In this document: one piece after another, positions 36,828-43,437 of the stretch
How the letters are laid out: each line of letters opens with the position of its first letter
Numbering within the stretch: position 1 is the first letter of the stretch
Assembly (NCBI GenBank): GCA_043820025.1
Contig: JBDRED010000029.1
Coordinates: forward strand, 1-44,165
DNA: 44,165 bases
Reading direction: 5' to 3'
Source: JBDRED01 sp043820025 [NCBI: Elusimicrobiota bacterium]
Lineage (GTDB): Bacteria; RUG730; JBDRED01
Notes under the pieces: generated by a model
The model's input: only the letters and a program-made list of their open reading frames with translations
Database searches by the model: none
What the model was told of the DNA's origin: nothing
Made by a program: the position numbers and the translations under genes

Positions 36828-38018
36828 TTGAAAAAAATATCCTTAATAATTATCGCAGTTTTTCTTTTTAATTCATTCTCGTTTTCTGCAGAACTGGTCA
36901 CAGTCGCAGACGCCCAGGTTCTTGGCGGCCAGTATGTTTTTGAGGGAGCGCCGGGCACTTTTGGCGGCATTATTAATTTTGATTTTGTTCCGGCGATTAA
37001 ATTTACTGATACATTCGCATTGGTTCCAAGTTATTACCTTAATTATAAAGGCACAAAGGACGCGTCAGAGCTGGCAGGCGGCGACACGCTCTTTCAACAG
37101 TCAATGGATCATACTGTAATAGTAAAAGCTGTAAAAAAATTAAATAATGGTTTTAAGGTCAAGCCAAGGGTTAGTTATAGAATGGAATGGCTTATTGAGA
37201 CCACAGACGAAAAATGGGGCGAGGGATTATTCGACTATACAAAAACTTCCGGCGGAGTTGAGTTTGAAAAGGAGTTTAGCGAAGGTAAGATGAATAATCT
37301 TTCTTTTAGCTACGACTATTACGCTATCGTCTTTCCTAATTACGCGGCATTATCCACAGAGTATGGCGCAGAGCTTGCGGGCGCAACAGGCGCAAATGTT
37401 CTTGATTTTAATACAAATGAGATAGGCTTGTCGTCGAAATGGAAACTTTCTGATTCTGTATACGGCATGTTAAATTATACAATTGGACTAAAGGCGTTTG
37501 TTGATCAAAACATAGTCGAAGAAACAGGACTGTATATAAATGATCTCCGCAAAGATACTGCGAATATGATTTTGCTTAACTTCTCAATGCCAAAGCAGAA
37601 TATAATTTACGGCATTGATTATTTATATAGTTCCTATGGCAGTACCCAAAATCACTATGACGCAACATATTTAAAATACATTCCGGATTATTACGACTAT
37701 AAAGAACATTCATTTGGCCCGTCTTGCAGGTTTAAGATAGGCAGCGCTCCATGGACATGTTATGCGAGCTATATGCTGCGTCTAAGAAACTATGATGGAA
37801 GGCTGATCCAGGATACTGTCGGTGATTATGGCGAGGACAATGTTAATGTGACAGCGCACAGCATCATACTCACGACAGAGGTTCCTGTCTCAACGAGCCT
37901 GGTATTTAGAACAAGCCTCTCATACAGCGCGCAGGCCAGTAACATGAAATACGAACAAACCTATAGATATAATTTCAACACCTTTAATTACTTCTTTGGC
38001 CTCGGCTGGAAGTACTAA
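36828..38018 (+). CDS. Outer-membrane beta-barrel protein
   Basis: 396 residues from a TTG at 36828, 7 bases after GGAGG (36816-36820), which begins a proper signal peptide (LKKISLIIIAVFLFNSF, cleavage near SFSAE). The frame extends to an ATG at 36765, but those 21 codons (MFTPLLRGGQGG...) are simply the translated palindromic repeat. The mature protein is alternating strands with many aromatic residues and ends in GLGWKY, a barrel terminus. It may act with the FecR and PorV-like neighbours; no specific function recognised. Confidence 0.7.
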   Translation: MKKISLIIIAVFLFNSFSFSAELVTVADAQVLGGQYVFEGAPGTFGGIINFDFVPAIKFTDTFALVPSYYLNYKGTKDASELAGGDTLFQQSMDHTVIVKAVKKLNNGFKVKPRVSYRMEWLIETTDEKWGEGLFDYTKTSGGVEFEKEFSEGKMNNLSFSYDYYAIVFPNYAALSTEYGAELAGATGANVLDFNTNEIGLSSKWKLSDSVYGMLNYTIGLKAFVDQNIVEETGLYINDLRKDTANMILLNFSMPKQNIIYGIDYLYSSYGSTQNHYDATYLKYIPDYYDYKEHSFGPSCRFKIGSAPWTCYASYMLRLRNYDGRLIQDTVGDYGEDNVNVTAHSIILTTEVPVSTSLVFRTSLSYSAQASNMKYEQTYRYNFNTFNYFFGLGWKY

Positions 38019-38248
38019 CATTCTTCTCTGTCATTGCTGCAATTTCCGACAACTAAACCACTAACAATGTAGCCTGGGGGCTTTAGCCCCCGGGAAATAG
38101 AAAAAGAACTATATGGTGACACCCCCTTTACCAAATGGGGCTAGGGGGATTTTGCTCTCTCTCCGTCATCCTGAACTCTCTCTCTGTCATTCCGGACTTG
38201 ATCCGGAATCTTCGTAAATTTAACATCCAAACAATAAAAAACTTAACA
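38019..38248. repeat. Intergenic stretch made largely of dispersed palindromes
   Basis: No gene. Holds a GTAGCCTGGGGG/CCCCCGGG hairpin (38069-38097), a CACCCCCTTTACC...GGGGG element (38122-38155), and a GTCATTCCGGA/TCCGGAAT hairpin (38187-38211) followed by TCTTCG. They belong to the same families as at 36589-36802 and probably serve as transcription brakes at the end of the surface cluster. Confidence 0.65.
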
Positions 38249-38276
38249 TTGACAATACCAAAAAACAGTGTATAAT
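38249..38276 (+). promoter_or_regulatory. Promoter of the DUF4258 toxin-antitoxin pair
   Basis: TTGACA (38249-38254) and TATAAT (38271-38276) with a 16-bp spacer, both perfect hexamers. The predicted start of transcription is about 38283. Confidence 0.8.
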
Positions 38277-38282
38277 ATACAT

Positions 38283-38552
38283 ATTAAGTACATATATGGT
38301 AAACACATAATACAACGAATGAGTGAAAGAAAAATTTTAAAGGAAGAAATAGAAATATTATTATCTAACGAACAGCCATCAATTATCGTTCCTAGTAAAA
38401 CGGATAAAGATGTTGAATTAATAATGGGGTTTGTATTAGAAAGAGGTTTAGTTGTAATTTATAATAAAAAAACAGGTGTTCTAATTACTGTAAGACAGAT
38501 GAGAGATAAAGAGAAAAAATTGTTTGAGGAGGTCTTGTATGACAAAGAGTAA
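38283..38552 (+). CDS. DUF4258-family toxin-like protein; start codon uncertain (possible non-ATG)
   Basis: About 90 residues. The pattern YGKHIIQRMSERKILKEEIEILL is the N-terminal signature of DUF4258 proteins, small RelE/HigB-like toxins or nuclease relatives, followed by beta-strands ending LVVIYNKKTGVLITVRQM. The upstream in-frame GTG (38268) lies inside the -10 box and cannot be the start. The first downstream ATG (38319) would delete the conserved His and Arg. The best natural start is an ATT at 38283 (giving MKYIYGKH), exactly at the predicted transcript start; this is unusual and uncertain. It overlaps the next gene by 14 bases. Confidence 0.6.
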   Translation: MKYIYGKHIIQRMSERKILKEEIEILLSNEQPSIIVPSKTDKDVELIMGFVLERGLVVIYNKKTGVLITVRQMRDKEKKLFEEVLYDKE

Positions 38553-38838
38553 ATATCACAAAAAAAAATTAACATCAGCCAAGAAGGTAAAAGACATGGC
38601 AGCATATTATGATGATGTGGATATTGAAAAAGCATTTGATTTTTCAAAAGCTGTAAAGAATAAAGGAACTGTTAAGCGTGTTAATATGTTAGTGCCGCAT
38701 GATTTGTATGTTGAAGCTGAAAAGATAGGAAGAATGACAGGCACAGGTTATCAAAACGCGTTAAAAACAGCAATAGCCATAGGCTTACATCGTCTAATGT
38801 TCGAACTAAAAAATCCGGGAAAAATTGTAGGCACTTAA
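38539..38838 (+). CDS. Ribbon-helix-helix/BrnA-like antitoxin
   Basis: 99 residues from the ATG at 38539, preceded by GAGGAGG (38526-38532); a TTG at 38524 overlaps that site. The N-terminal ~45 residues are basic and probably disordered, as in toxin-binding tails. The segment TVKRVNMLVPHDLYVEAEK...GYQNALKTAIAIGL (about 44-83) fits a ribbon-helix-helix DNA-binding unit of the CopG/BrnA type. Overlap with the DUF4258 gene and order toxin-first match BrnT/BrnA-like modules. It should repress the shared promoter. Confidence 0.7.
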   Translation: MTKSKYHKKKLTSAKKVKDMAAYYDDVDIEKAFDFSKAVKNKGTVKRVNMLVPHDLYVEAEKIGRMTGTGYQNALKTAIAIGLHRLMFELKNPGKIVGT

Positions 38839-38862
38839 ACTTAAGATTCCCGTGTTCCTTCT

Positions 38863-38935
38863 ATGTCATCCCGGATGAGGATTACTGCCCTTTGCCGGGC
38901 GGTGTTTGTAACCCAGCCCGCATGTTCATATCCAT
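38863..38935. repeat. GTCATCCCGGATGAGGATTACTGCCC-type intergenic element
   Basis: Bases 38865-38907 resemble the element at 36589 (GTCAT..TGAGG.TTACTGCCC), followed by GCCGGGCGGTGTTTGTAACCCAGCCCG. It fills the space between the antitoxin and the first box array. Confidence 0.5.
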
Positions 38936-38946
38936 ATTCATGCGCT

Positions 38947-39000
38947 TTTGTATACATTGCAGCCCTCAATGTATACAAACCATGGTACTTTGTATACATT
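38947..39000. repeat. Box array I: three TTTGTATACATT boxes at 21-bp steps
   Basis: GTATAC cores begin at 38950, 38971 and 38992, spacing exactly 21 and 21. Flanks alternate: TTTGTATACATT, then AATGTATACAAA, then TTTGTATACATT. The whole block is a recognisable copy of the first three boxes of array II (shared CTCAAT and GTACTTTGTAT). Confidence 0.85.
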
Positions 39001-39071
39001 GTCTAGCGTTGGGGTTCTATTTTTGCCGAATTTCCCCATTATTTTTACCTGAAATTGCTATATTTTAATAC

Positions 39072-39092
39072 TTTACCGGGATTCCCGGTAAA
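39072..39092. repeat. Perfect palindrome between the two box arrays
   Basis: TTTACCGGG and CCCGGTAAA flank ATT (9-bp arms, 3-base centre). ATTCCCGGT recurs at 39109-39117, right before a TTGACA (39117-39122). Could be a second operator; the stretch 39001-39130 has no gene. Confidence 0.55.
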
Positions 39093-39132
39093 TACCTAAT
39101 AAAACCAAATTCCCGGTTGACAAATTAAGAAG

Positions 39133-39290
39133 TTTGTATACATCTACGATCTCAATAGATACAAAACATTGTACTTTGTATCTATTTCAAGCAAAAATAT
39201 ATACAAACTATAGAATTTCGTTTACATTTCTTGACATAATGTATACAAAGTGCTATATTTTGTATACATTAGAAAAAAAAAGGATACAAA
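39133..39290. promoter_or_regulatory. Box array II: eight GTATAC-type boxes in 21-bp phase upstream of fic
   Basis: Cores start at 39136, 39157, 39178, 39199, 39220, 39241, 39262 (all 21 bp apart) and 39282 (20 bp). Core sequences: GTATAC, AGATAC, GTATCT, ATATAC, GTTTAC, GTATAC, GTATAC, GGATAC. Flanks alternate in orientation (TTTGTATACATT versus AATGTATACAAA). The sixth box lies in the spacer of the fic promoter and the seventh over its transcription start. Likely cooperative repressor binding every two helical turns. Confidence 0.85.
39231..39259 (+). promoter_or_regulatory. Promoter of the first fic gene
   Basis: TTGACA (39231-39236) and TATATT (39254-39259), spacer 17 bp; predicted start near 39266, inside a box. 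A second TTGACA at 39117 with TACATC (39139-39144) at 16 bp could be an alternative. Confidence 0.8.
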
Positions 39291-39292
39291 CT

Positions 39293-40441
39293 ATGAAAAT
39301 AATAGAAATAGGAAAATATATTCAACAAAAAGAAGGATTTAAGGCTTTTGTTCCAAGTTCGTTCCCACCAAAAGATGGTTTTGAATTTGATGCGTCAGTA
39401 TTGAAGAAAAACGATCAGGCTACAAGACTGCTTGGAAAGCTTGACGGTATTACTAAACTATTGCCAGATGCTGATTTTTTCTTATTGATGTATTTAAGAA
39501 AAGATGCGGCATCTTCAAGTCAAATTGAAGGTACACGAGCAACGATGATTGACGCAATAGAAGCAGATGCAAAAATTAATGCAAATATTCCGGAAGATGT
39601 AGATGATATTTTGCACTATATAAAAGCTCTAAATTATGGAATACAGAGAATGGAAGTTCAGAATTTTCCTCTAAGTCTTCGTTTTATTAGAGAGTTACAT
39701 ACTAAATTAATGGATAAAGCTAGAACAACTCATTTTGCTGATCCCGGAGAATTTCGTAAAAGTCAAAATTGGATTAGCGGTACTCGTGTAGATAATGCTT
39801 TATATGTTCCTCCACCAGTACATGAAATGCAAAATGCTTTAACTGATTTAGAGAAATTTTTACATGCTGATGATTTTACATTAACTCTTATTAAAGCTGG
39901 GATTATTCATGCTCAATTTGAAACAATCCATCCTTTTCTTGATGGCAATGGCAGAACAGGAAGAATGTTGATTACTTTTTATTTATGGAAAGAAGGTTTT
40001 TTAGAAAAGCCAGTTTTGTTTTTATCATCTTTTTTTAAAAAACATCAAAAACTTTATTACGAAAGACTTTCCGGATATCATAATGGCTTGGTCTCTGATT
40101 GGGTAGATTTTTTTCTTGATGGAGTAATAGAAATAGCTAATGAAGCTATAGCTATTGTTGATAAAATTACACAACTTCGAGAAGAAGACATAAAAAAAAT
40201 ACAAAAGCTTGGAACTCGCGCATCGGAAAGTGCGGCAAAGCTCTTGCCAGAACTTTACGCGCAGCCTATTGTAAGTGTTTCTCTAGTACAAAAATGGACA
40301 GGATTTACGAGAGCAGGAGCAGAGCGTGTAATTAATCGTTTTATAGATATGGAGATACTATCTCCTAAAAAGAAAGATACAAAATATGGTCAATCATATG
40401 TTTATAAAAAATATTTAGAAATTTTTAAGGATAGTAAATAA
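39293..40441 (+). CDS. Fic-family AMPylase-like protein with C-terminal winged helix
   Basis: 382 residues from the ATG at 39293 (AAAAGG upstream). The frame is open back to 39134, but those codons are the 21-bp box array read as protein. N-terminal domain with the inhibitory-helix motif Ser75-SQI-Glu79-Gly80, then the complete Fic motif HPFLDGNGRTGR at 213-224 with the catalytic His213. So it is a self-inhibited Fic protein that normally transfers AMP from ATP to a protein. The C-terminal ~65 residues (from LPELYAQPIVSVSLVQKWTGFT) are a winged-helix domain, which makes it a candidate for binding its own upstream boxes. The next gene starts 38 bases downstream. Confidence 0.9.
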   Translation: MKIIEIGKYIQQKEGFKAFVPSSFPPKDGFEFDASVLKKNDQATRLLGKLDGITKLLPDADFFLLMYLRKDAASSSQIEGTRATMIDAIEADAKINANIPEDVDDILHYIKALNYGIQRMEVQNFPLSLRFIRELHTKLMDKARTTHFADPGEFRKSQNWISGTRVDNALYVPPPVHEMQNALTDLEKFLHADDFTLTLIKAGIIHAQFETIHPFLDGNGRTGRMLITFYLWKEGFLEKPVLFLSSFFKKHQKLYYERLSGYHNGLVSDWVDFFLDGVIEIANEAIAIVDKITQLREEDIKKIQKLGTRASESAAKLLPELYAQPIVSVSLVQKWTGFTRAGAERVINRFIDMEILSPKKKDTKYGQSYVYKKYLEIFKDSK

Positions 40442-40479
40442 TCGTGGATATAATCATATTCAAAGCGAGGTAGCTAAAA

Positions 40480-41217
40480 TTGAAAATGAAACAAACCGGT
40501 AATTTGGTTTCTCAATATTTAGAAAATATTTCCAGCAAGATTTTAGAAGAACATGCGGATATAATAAAAAAGTATGTTAATAAAAGACATGGTATATATG
40601 CTTTGTATAAAAATAATAAGCTGTACTATGTTGGATTGGCGTCTAATTTGCGAAATAGGTTAAGACATCACTTAAAGGATAGGCATGCTAATAGATGGGA
40701 TAGTTTCAGTATTTACTTAATAGTGGGAGAAAAACATTTACATGAATTAGAGGCATTATTATTGCGTGTTATTACTAAGAAAGGGAATAAACAAAAAGGA
40801 AAATTTAAAAAAGCAGAAGATTTAAAAAAACAATTAAGCTGTGATTTGAAGAATAAACAAAAGGTGGAATATAATCGTATATTAGGAAAAAATTCTTGTG
40901 TTGTGAGAAATAGAGTTGATGAAAAATACAAGAAAGAACAAGGAAGAAACCCTATATTAGCTCAATACACAAGTAAGCGTTTTCAAATTCGTTTCAAGTA
41001 TAAAGGAAAACTTTATATCGCGTATGTTAGACAGAATGGAACTATAACATTTGATCAAAGAAGTTCTAAAGTGAAAGATTCGAAAAATAAAATTTACACT
41101 TCTCCGTCCTCTGCTGCGTCTGCTGTTGCCAATGGACGACTGAATGGTTGGATAAATTGGAAATATGAACGAGCTCCAGGCGATTGGGTTTTGCTGGATG
41201 AATTAAGGATGAAATAA
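40480..41217 (+). CDS. GIY-YIG nuclease with RAMA-like C-terminal domain
   Basis: 245 residues counted from the TTG at 40480, 9 bases after GAGG (40467-40470); an ATG at 40486 is the alternative. The GIY-YIG catalytic core has GIY at 38-40, YVG at 50-52, the catalytic Arg in SNLRNRLRHH (58-60) and the metal-binding Glu91 in HELEALLLR. After a basic linker comes a domain from about 160 to the end, with YKGKLYIAYV, SPSSAASAVANGRLNGWINWK and a final WVLLDELR; this fits RAMA domains, associated with adenine methylases and modification-linked nucleases. A DNA-cleaving role in defence is likely by family and by neighbourhood; target and partner are unknown. Probably co-transcribed with fic. Confidence 0.75.
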   Translation: MKMKQTGNLVSQYLENISSKILEEHADIIKKYVNKRHGIYALYKNNKLYYVGLASNLRNRLRHHLKDRHANRWDSFSIYLIVGEKHLHELEALLLRVITKKGNKQKGKFKKAEDLKKQLSCDLKNKQKVEYNRILGKNSCVVRNRVDEKYKKEQGRNPILAQYTSKRFQIRFKYKGKLYIAYVRQNGTITFDQRSSKVKDSKNKIYTSPSSAASAVANGRLNGWINWKYERAPGDWVLLDELRMK

Positions 41218-41344
41218 ATATAAGTGGCCTGTTAAATTTATTTTACTACTATATAGAAGAGGTAATCAATGCATTTTAAATTTAGAAATATCAAATGCCA
41301 AAAGTGAGGTGATTTGTAAATCTGGCAAGTGGTAATAATAAAAA

Positions 41345-41366
41345 TGTCTGAAAAAGACAGTTTTTT
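41345..41366 (+). terminator. Weak intrinsic terminator candidate
   Basis: TGTCT/AGACA with a GAAAA loop (41345-41359) followed by G and six T. Five pairs only. The rest of 41218-41461 is AT-rich with no gene seen. Confidence 0.45.
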
Positions 41367-41461
41367 AAACTTATGATAATGGAACAAATTGAGTAGTGAA
41401 AAAAATTAAATAACGGGGGTAAAAGCAGTGCAATAATAAGGGGTTAGCTTATAAAATTAAT

Positions 41462-41777
41462 ATGAATACAAACAATATTTTTGAACAAATAAAAAAAATT
41501 AACGAATATGGACAAGAAGTTTGGAGCGCCCGGGATTTATACAAATTATTACGTTACACAGAATATGGTAAATTTTTGCCGGCAATAGAACGAGCTAAAA
41601 AAGCTTGTGAAAACAGCGGTCAAGACGTGATTTTTGCATTTCGCTCACGTGAGCGAACCCCAAAAATCACGTAACCAATATGGCGATATACAAGGGCAAA
41701 TAGTGGATGATTATAAATTATCTCGTTATGCATGTTACCTTATAGCGCAAAATGGCTCCCTATTTAATTATACTTAA
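41462..41777 (+). pseudogene. dinD: Broken dinD (DNA-damage-inducible protein D family)
   Basis: The first ~55 codons (frame of 41462) match the DinD start: FEQIKKINEYGQEVWSARD, then YKLLRYTEYGKFLPAIERAKKACENSGQD. The frame then runs to a stop at 41674. A second frame (+1) continues with VDDYKLSRYACYLIAQNG, the next conserved DinD block, and stops at 41777 without the long C-terminal part. A perfect 16-bp palindrome (41641-41656, TCGCTCACGTGAGCGA) sits at the break. So the gene is both frameshifted and truncated. DinD relatives are SOS- or RecA-linked and often found near phase-variable or restriction genes. Confidence 0.8.
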
Positions 41778-41919
41778 GACAAATAATGGACAAAAAAATA
41801 GACAAATACAAATCAAATTGTATGTAAGATTAAATAAAGCATTGTAAATAAAGGAAATAAAACAATATTAAAAGACTAAACACTAGACAAAACTATGGAC
41901 AAAAACTTGACAAATCAAA
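41778..41919. repeat. Two GACAAA triplet clusters upstream of the second fic gene
   Basis: First cluster: GACAAA at 41778, 41789 and 41801; second: at 41886, 41898 and 41909. Spacing within each is 11-12 bp, about one helical turn, and both end in a TCAAA segment, so one looks like a copy of the other. The second cluster overlaps the -35 box. Confidence 0.6.
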
Positions 41920-41935
41920 ATAATAATACTATAGT
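41907..41935 (+). promoter_or_regulatory. Promoter of the second fic gene
   Basis: TTGACA (41907-41912) and TATAGT (41930-41935) with a 17-bp spacer. The -35 is embedded in the third GACAAA of the second repeat cluster. Confidence 0.8.
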
Positions 41936-41959
41936 ATGGATGTATTTAAAGAATTTAGG

Positions 41960-41978
41960 TACATGCTTTTGGCATGTA
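41960..41978 (+). promoter_or_regulatory. Hairpin in the 5' leader of the second fic gene
   Basis: TACATGC and GCATGTA (7 bp) with a TTTTG loop, ending 4 bases before the AAGG ribosome-binding site. It could tune translation. Confidence 0.5.
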
Positions 41979-41994
41979 TAAGAAGGTATTATAA

Positions 41995-43155
41995 ATGAAT
42001 GAACAATTAATAAAAAAAGTTATGACCTATAAATCAGGACAATTTGTATTTAGTAGAAAGTATGATGATGCTGTTATATCAAAATATCTTGTACAGGTTG
42101 AATTGCTGTATGATACAGTGATGAATGTTCCTATTTTACCACAAATGCTTGTTAGATTAGATGAGGAATTGATTATACGTTCAATATGCGGCACAGCAGG
42201 TATAGAAGGAAATATTATTGATGAAGAAAAGGTAAAGCAGATAATTAACGGGAATGATCAACAGAAAAGTACAGAAAGAAAACAGAGAGAGATAGAAAAT
42301 CTTAAAAGAGTTTACAAATATATAAATGATTTAGCTGAGAAAAATGAGAACAATGAGATAACAGAAGATATCATAAAAAAATGTCACAACATTATAACAG
42401 AAGGTATAAATTACAATAATAATTCTCCTGGTCAATATAGGAATTCAAAGGTATATGTTAACAATGAAGAACATGGCGGTGTGGACGTTCCACCTAAAAT
42501 AATTGAAGATATTAGAAATTTAATGGAACAATTTATTTCTTGGATTAATTCAGAAGAAATGAAATCTATTAACCCCATACTTAGAGCTGGGATTGCGCAT
42601 TATCATTTATCCAGGATACATCCATTTGCAGATGGTAACGGTAGAACAGTTCGCGCAATTGAAGCATTTATATTAATTTCATCTGGCATAAAATATCTTC
42701 CTTTGCTTCTTTCAAATTATTATTACAAAAATATTGATGAATATTTTTGGGCATTTTCAAATACCAGAAACAATAAAGAATATGATATCAGCGCTTTTTT
42801 AGAGTTTGTTTTAAAAGGGTGTTTAGAATCTTTGCTAGAAATAAAGACTTATGTTTTTGTATTTATAAATAGGCTTGTATTAAGGGATTATTTCCATGTC
42901 TTAAAAGAAAAACGGGATATAAATCAAAGACAGTTTGATCTGTTAAATATTATGTTAGATGGGAACATTGATTTTAGTTTACCTGATTTATTAAATAAAT
43001 CCCAATTTAAGGGTTTATACGCAAAGCGCAGTCTAAAAACAGTTCAAAGAGATGTGAAGAATCTAGAGAAAAACAAATTGATATTTTTAAAAGAAGAAAA
43101 ATATCTTCTTAATATTAATATTTTGAAGAGTTTAAGCTTTAAAAAATTAAAATGA
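41995..43155 (+). CDS. Fic-family protein with C-terminal winged helix
   Basis: 386 residues, start with AGAAGG 8 bases upstream. The inhibitory motif is Thr67-AGI-Glu71-Gly72-Asn73 and the catalytic Fic motif HPFADGNGRTVR lies at 209-220, both complete, so it is a self-inhibited Fic enzyme of the same overall design as the one at 39293 but clearly a different lineage (little shared sequence outside motifs). The C-terminal ~80 residues (INQRQFDLLNIMLDG... KRSLKTVQRDVKNLEKNKLI) form a winged-helix DNA-binding domain. Such Fic proteins commonly accompany type I restriction loci, consistent with the hsdR-like fragment just downstream. Confidence 0.88.
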   Translation: MNEQLIKKVMTYKSGQFVFSRKYDDAVISKYLVQVELLYDTVMNVPILPQMLVRLDEELIIRSICGTAGIEGNIIDEEKVKQIINGNDQQKSTERKQREIENLKRVYKYINDLAEKNENNEITEDIIKKCHNIITEGINYNNNSPGQYRNSKVYVNNEEHGGVDVPPKIIEDIRNLMEQFISWINSEEMKSINPILRAGIAHYHLSRIHPFADGNGRTVRAIEAFILISSGIKYLPLLLSNYYYKNIDEYFWAFSNTRNNKEYDISAFLEFVLKGCLESLLEIKTYVFVFINRLVLRDYFHVLKEKRDINQRQFDLLNIMLDGNIDFSLPDLLNKSQFKGLYAKRSLKTVQRDVKNLEKNKLIFLKEEKYLLNINILKSLSFKKLK

Positions 43156-43245
43156 CAAATAGAAAAAATATAGTGAAAACACCTAATTATACTTAAAAAT
43201 AAAGGGTTTTTTATTTGACTGACATTTGACTAAAGGAGTTTATTT

Positions 43246-43430
43246 ATGTCTCTAATTAACGAAAAAGCTTTTGAAGAAACCATTGAACATAGTCTTATTA
43301 CAAAAACATTTGCAAAAAATAATAAAAAATCAAATGACATAAAAATATATTCCTATTGTCTTATAATCCAAAAAATGATAAAACACCCTTGTTAGTATTG
43401 CTAAAAAGATTAAAGATAATATTTATATAG
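43246..43430 (+). pseudogene. Fragment resembling the N-terminus of a type I restriction subunit R
   Basis: A well-placed AAAGGAG precedes ATG at 43246, opening MSLINEKAFEETIEHSLIT, which matches the typical start of HsdR (NEkaFEd.Ie..L). The frame stops at 43395 after 49 codons; a different frame continues briefly to 43428-43430 with no recognisable motif. No nuclease or helicase motifs are present, so this is a remnant or a decapitated gene. Confidence 0.6.
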
Positions 43431-43437
43431 GAATAAA

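Noticed and set aside
38947-39290. CRISPR array
   Set aside because: Repeat units are about 12 bp in alternating orientation with 9-bp gaps, too short for repeats and spacers, and no cas genes are present.
39134-39292. Extended N-terminus of the first Fic protein
   Set aside because: The codons are the 21-bp box array (21 is divisible by 3, so the frame stays open) and include the promoter; the real start at 39293 follows AAAAGG.
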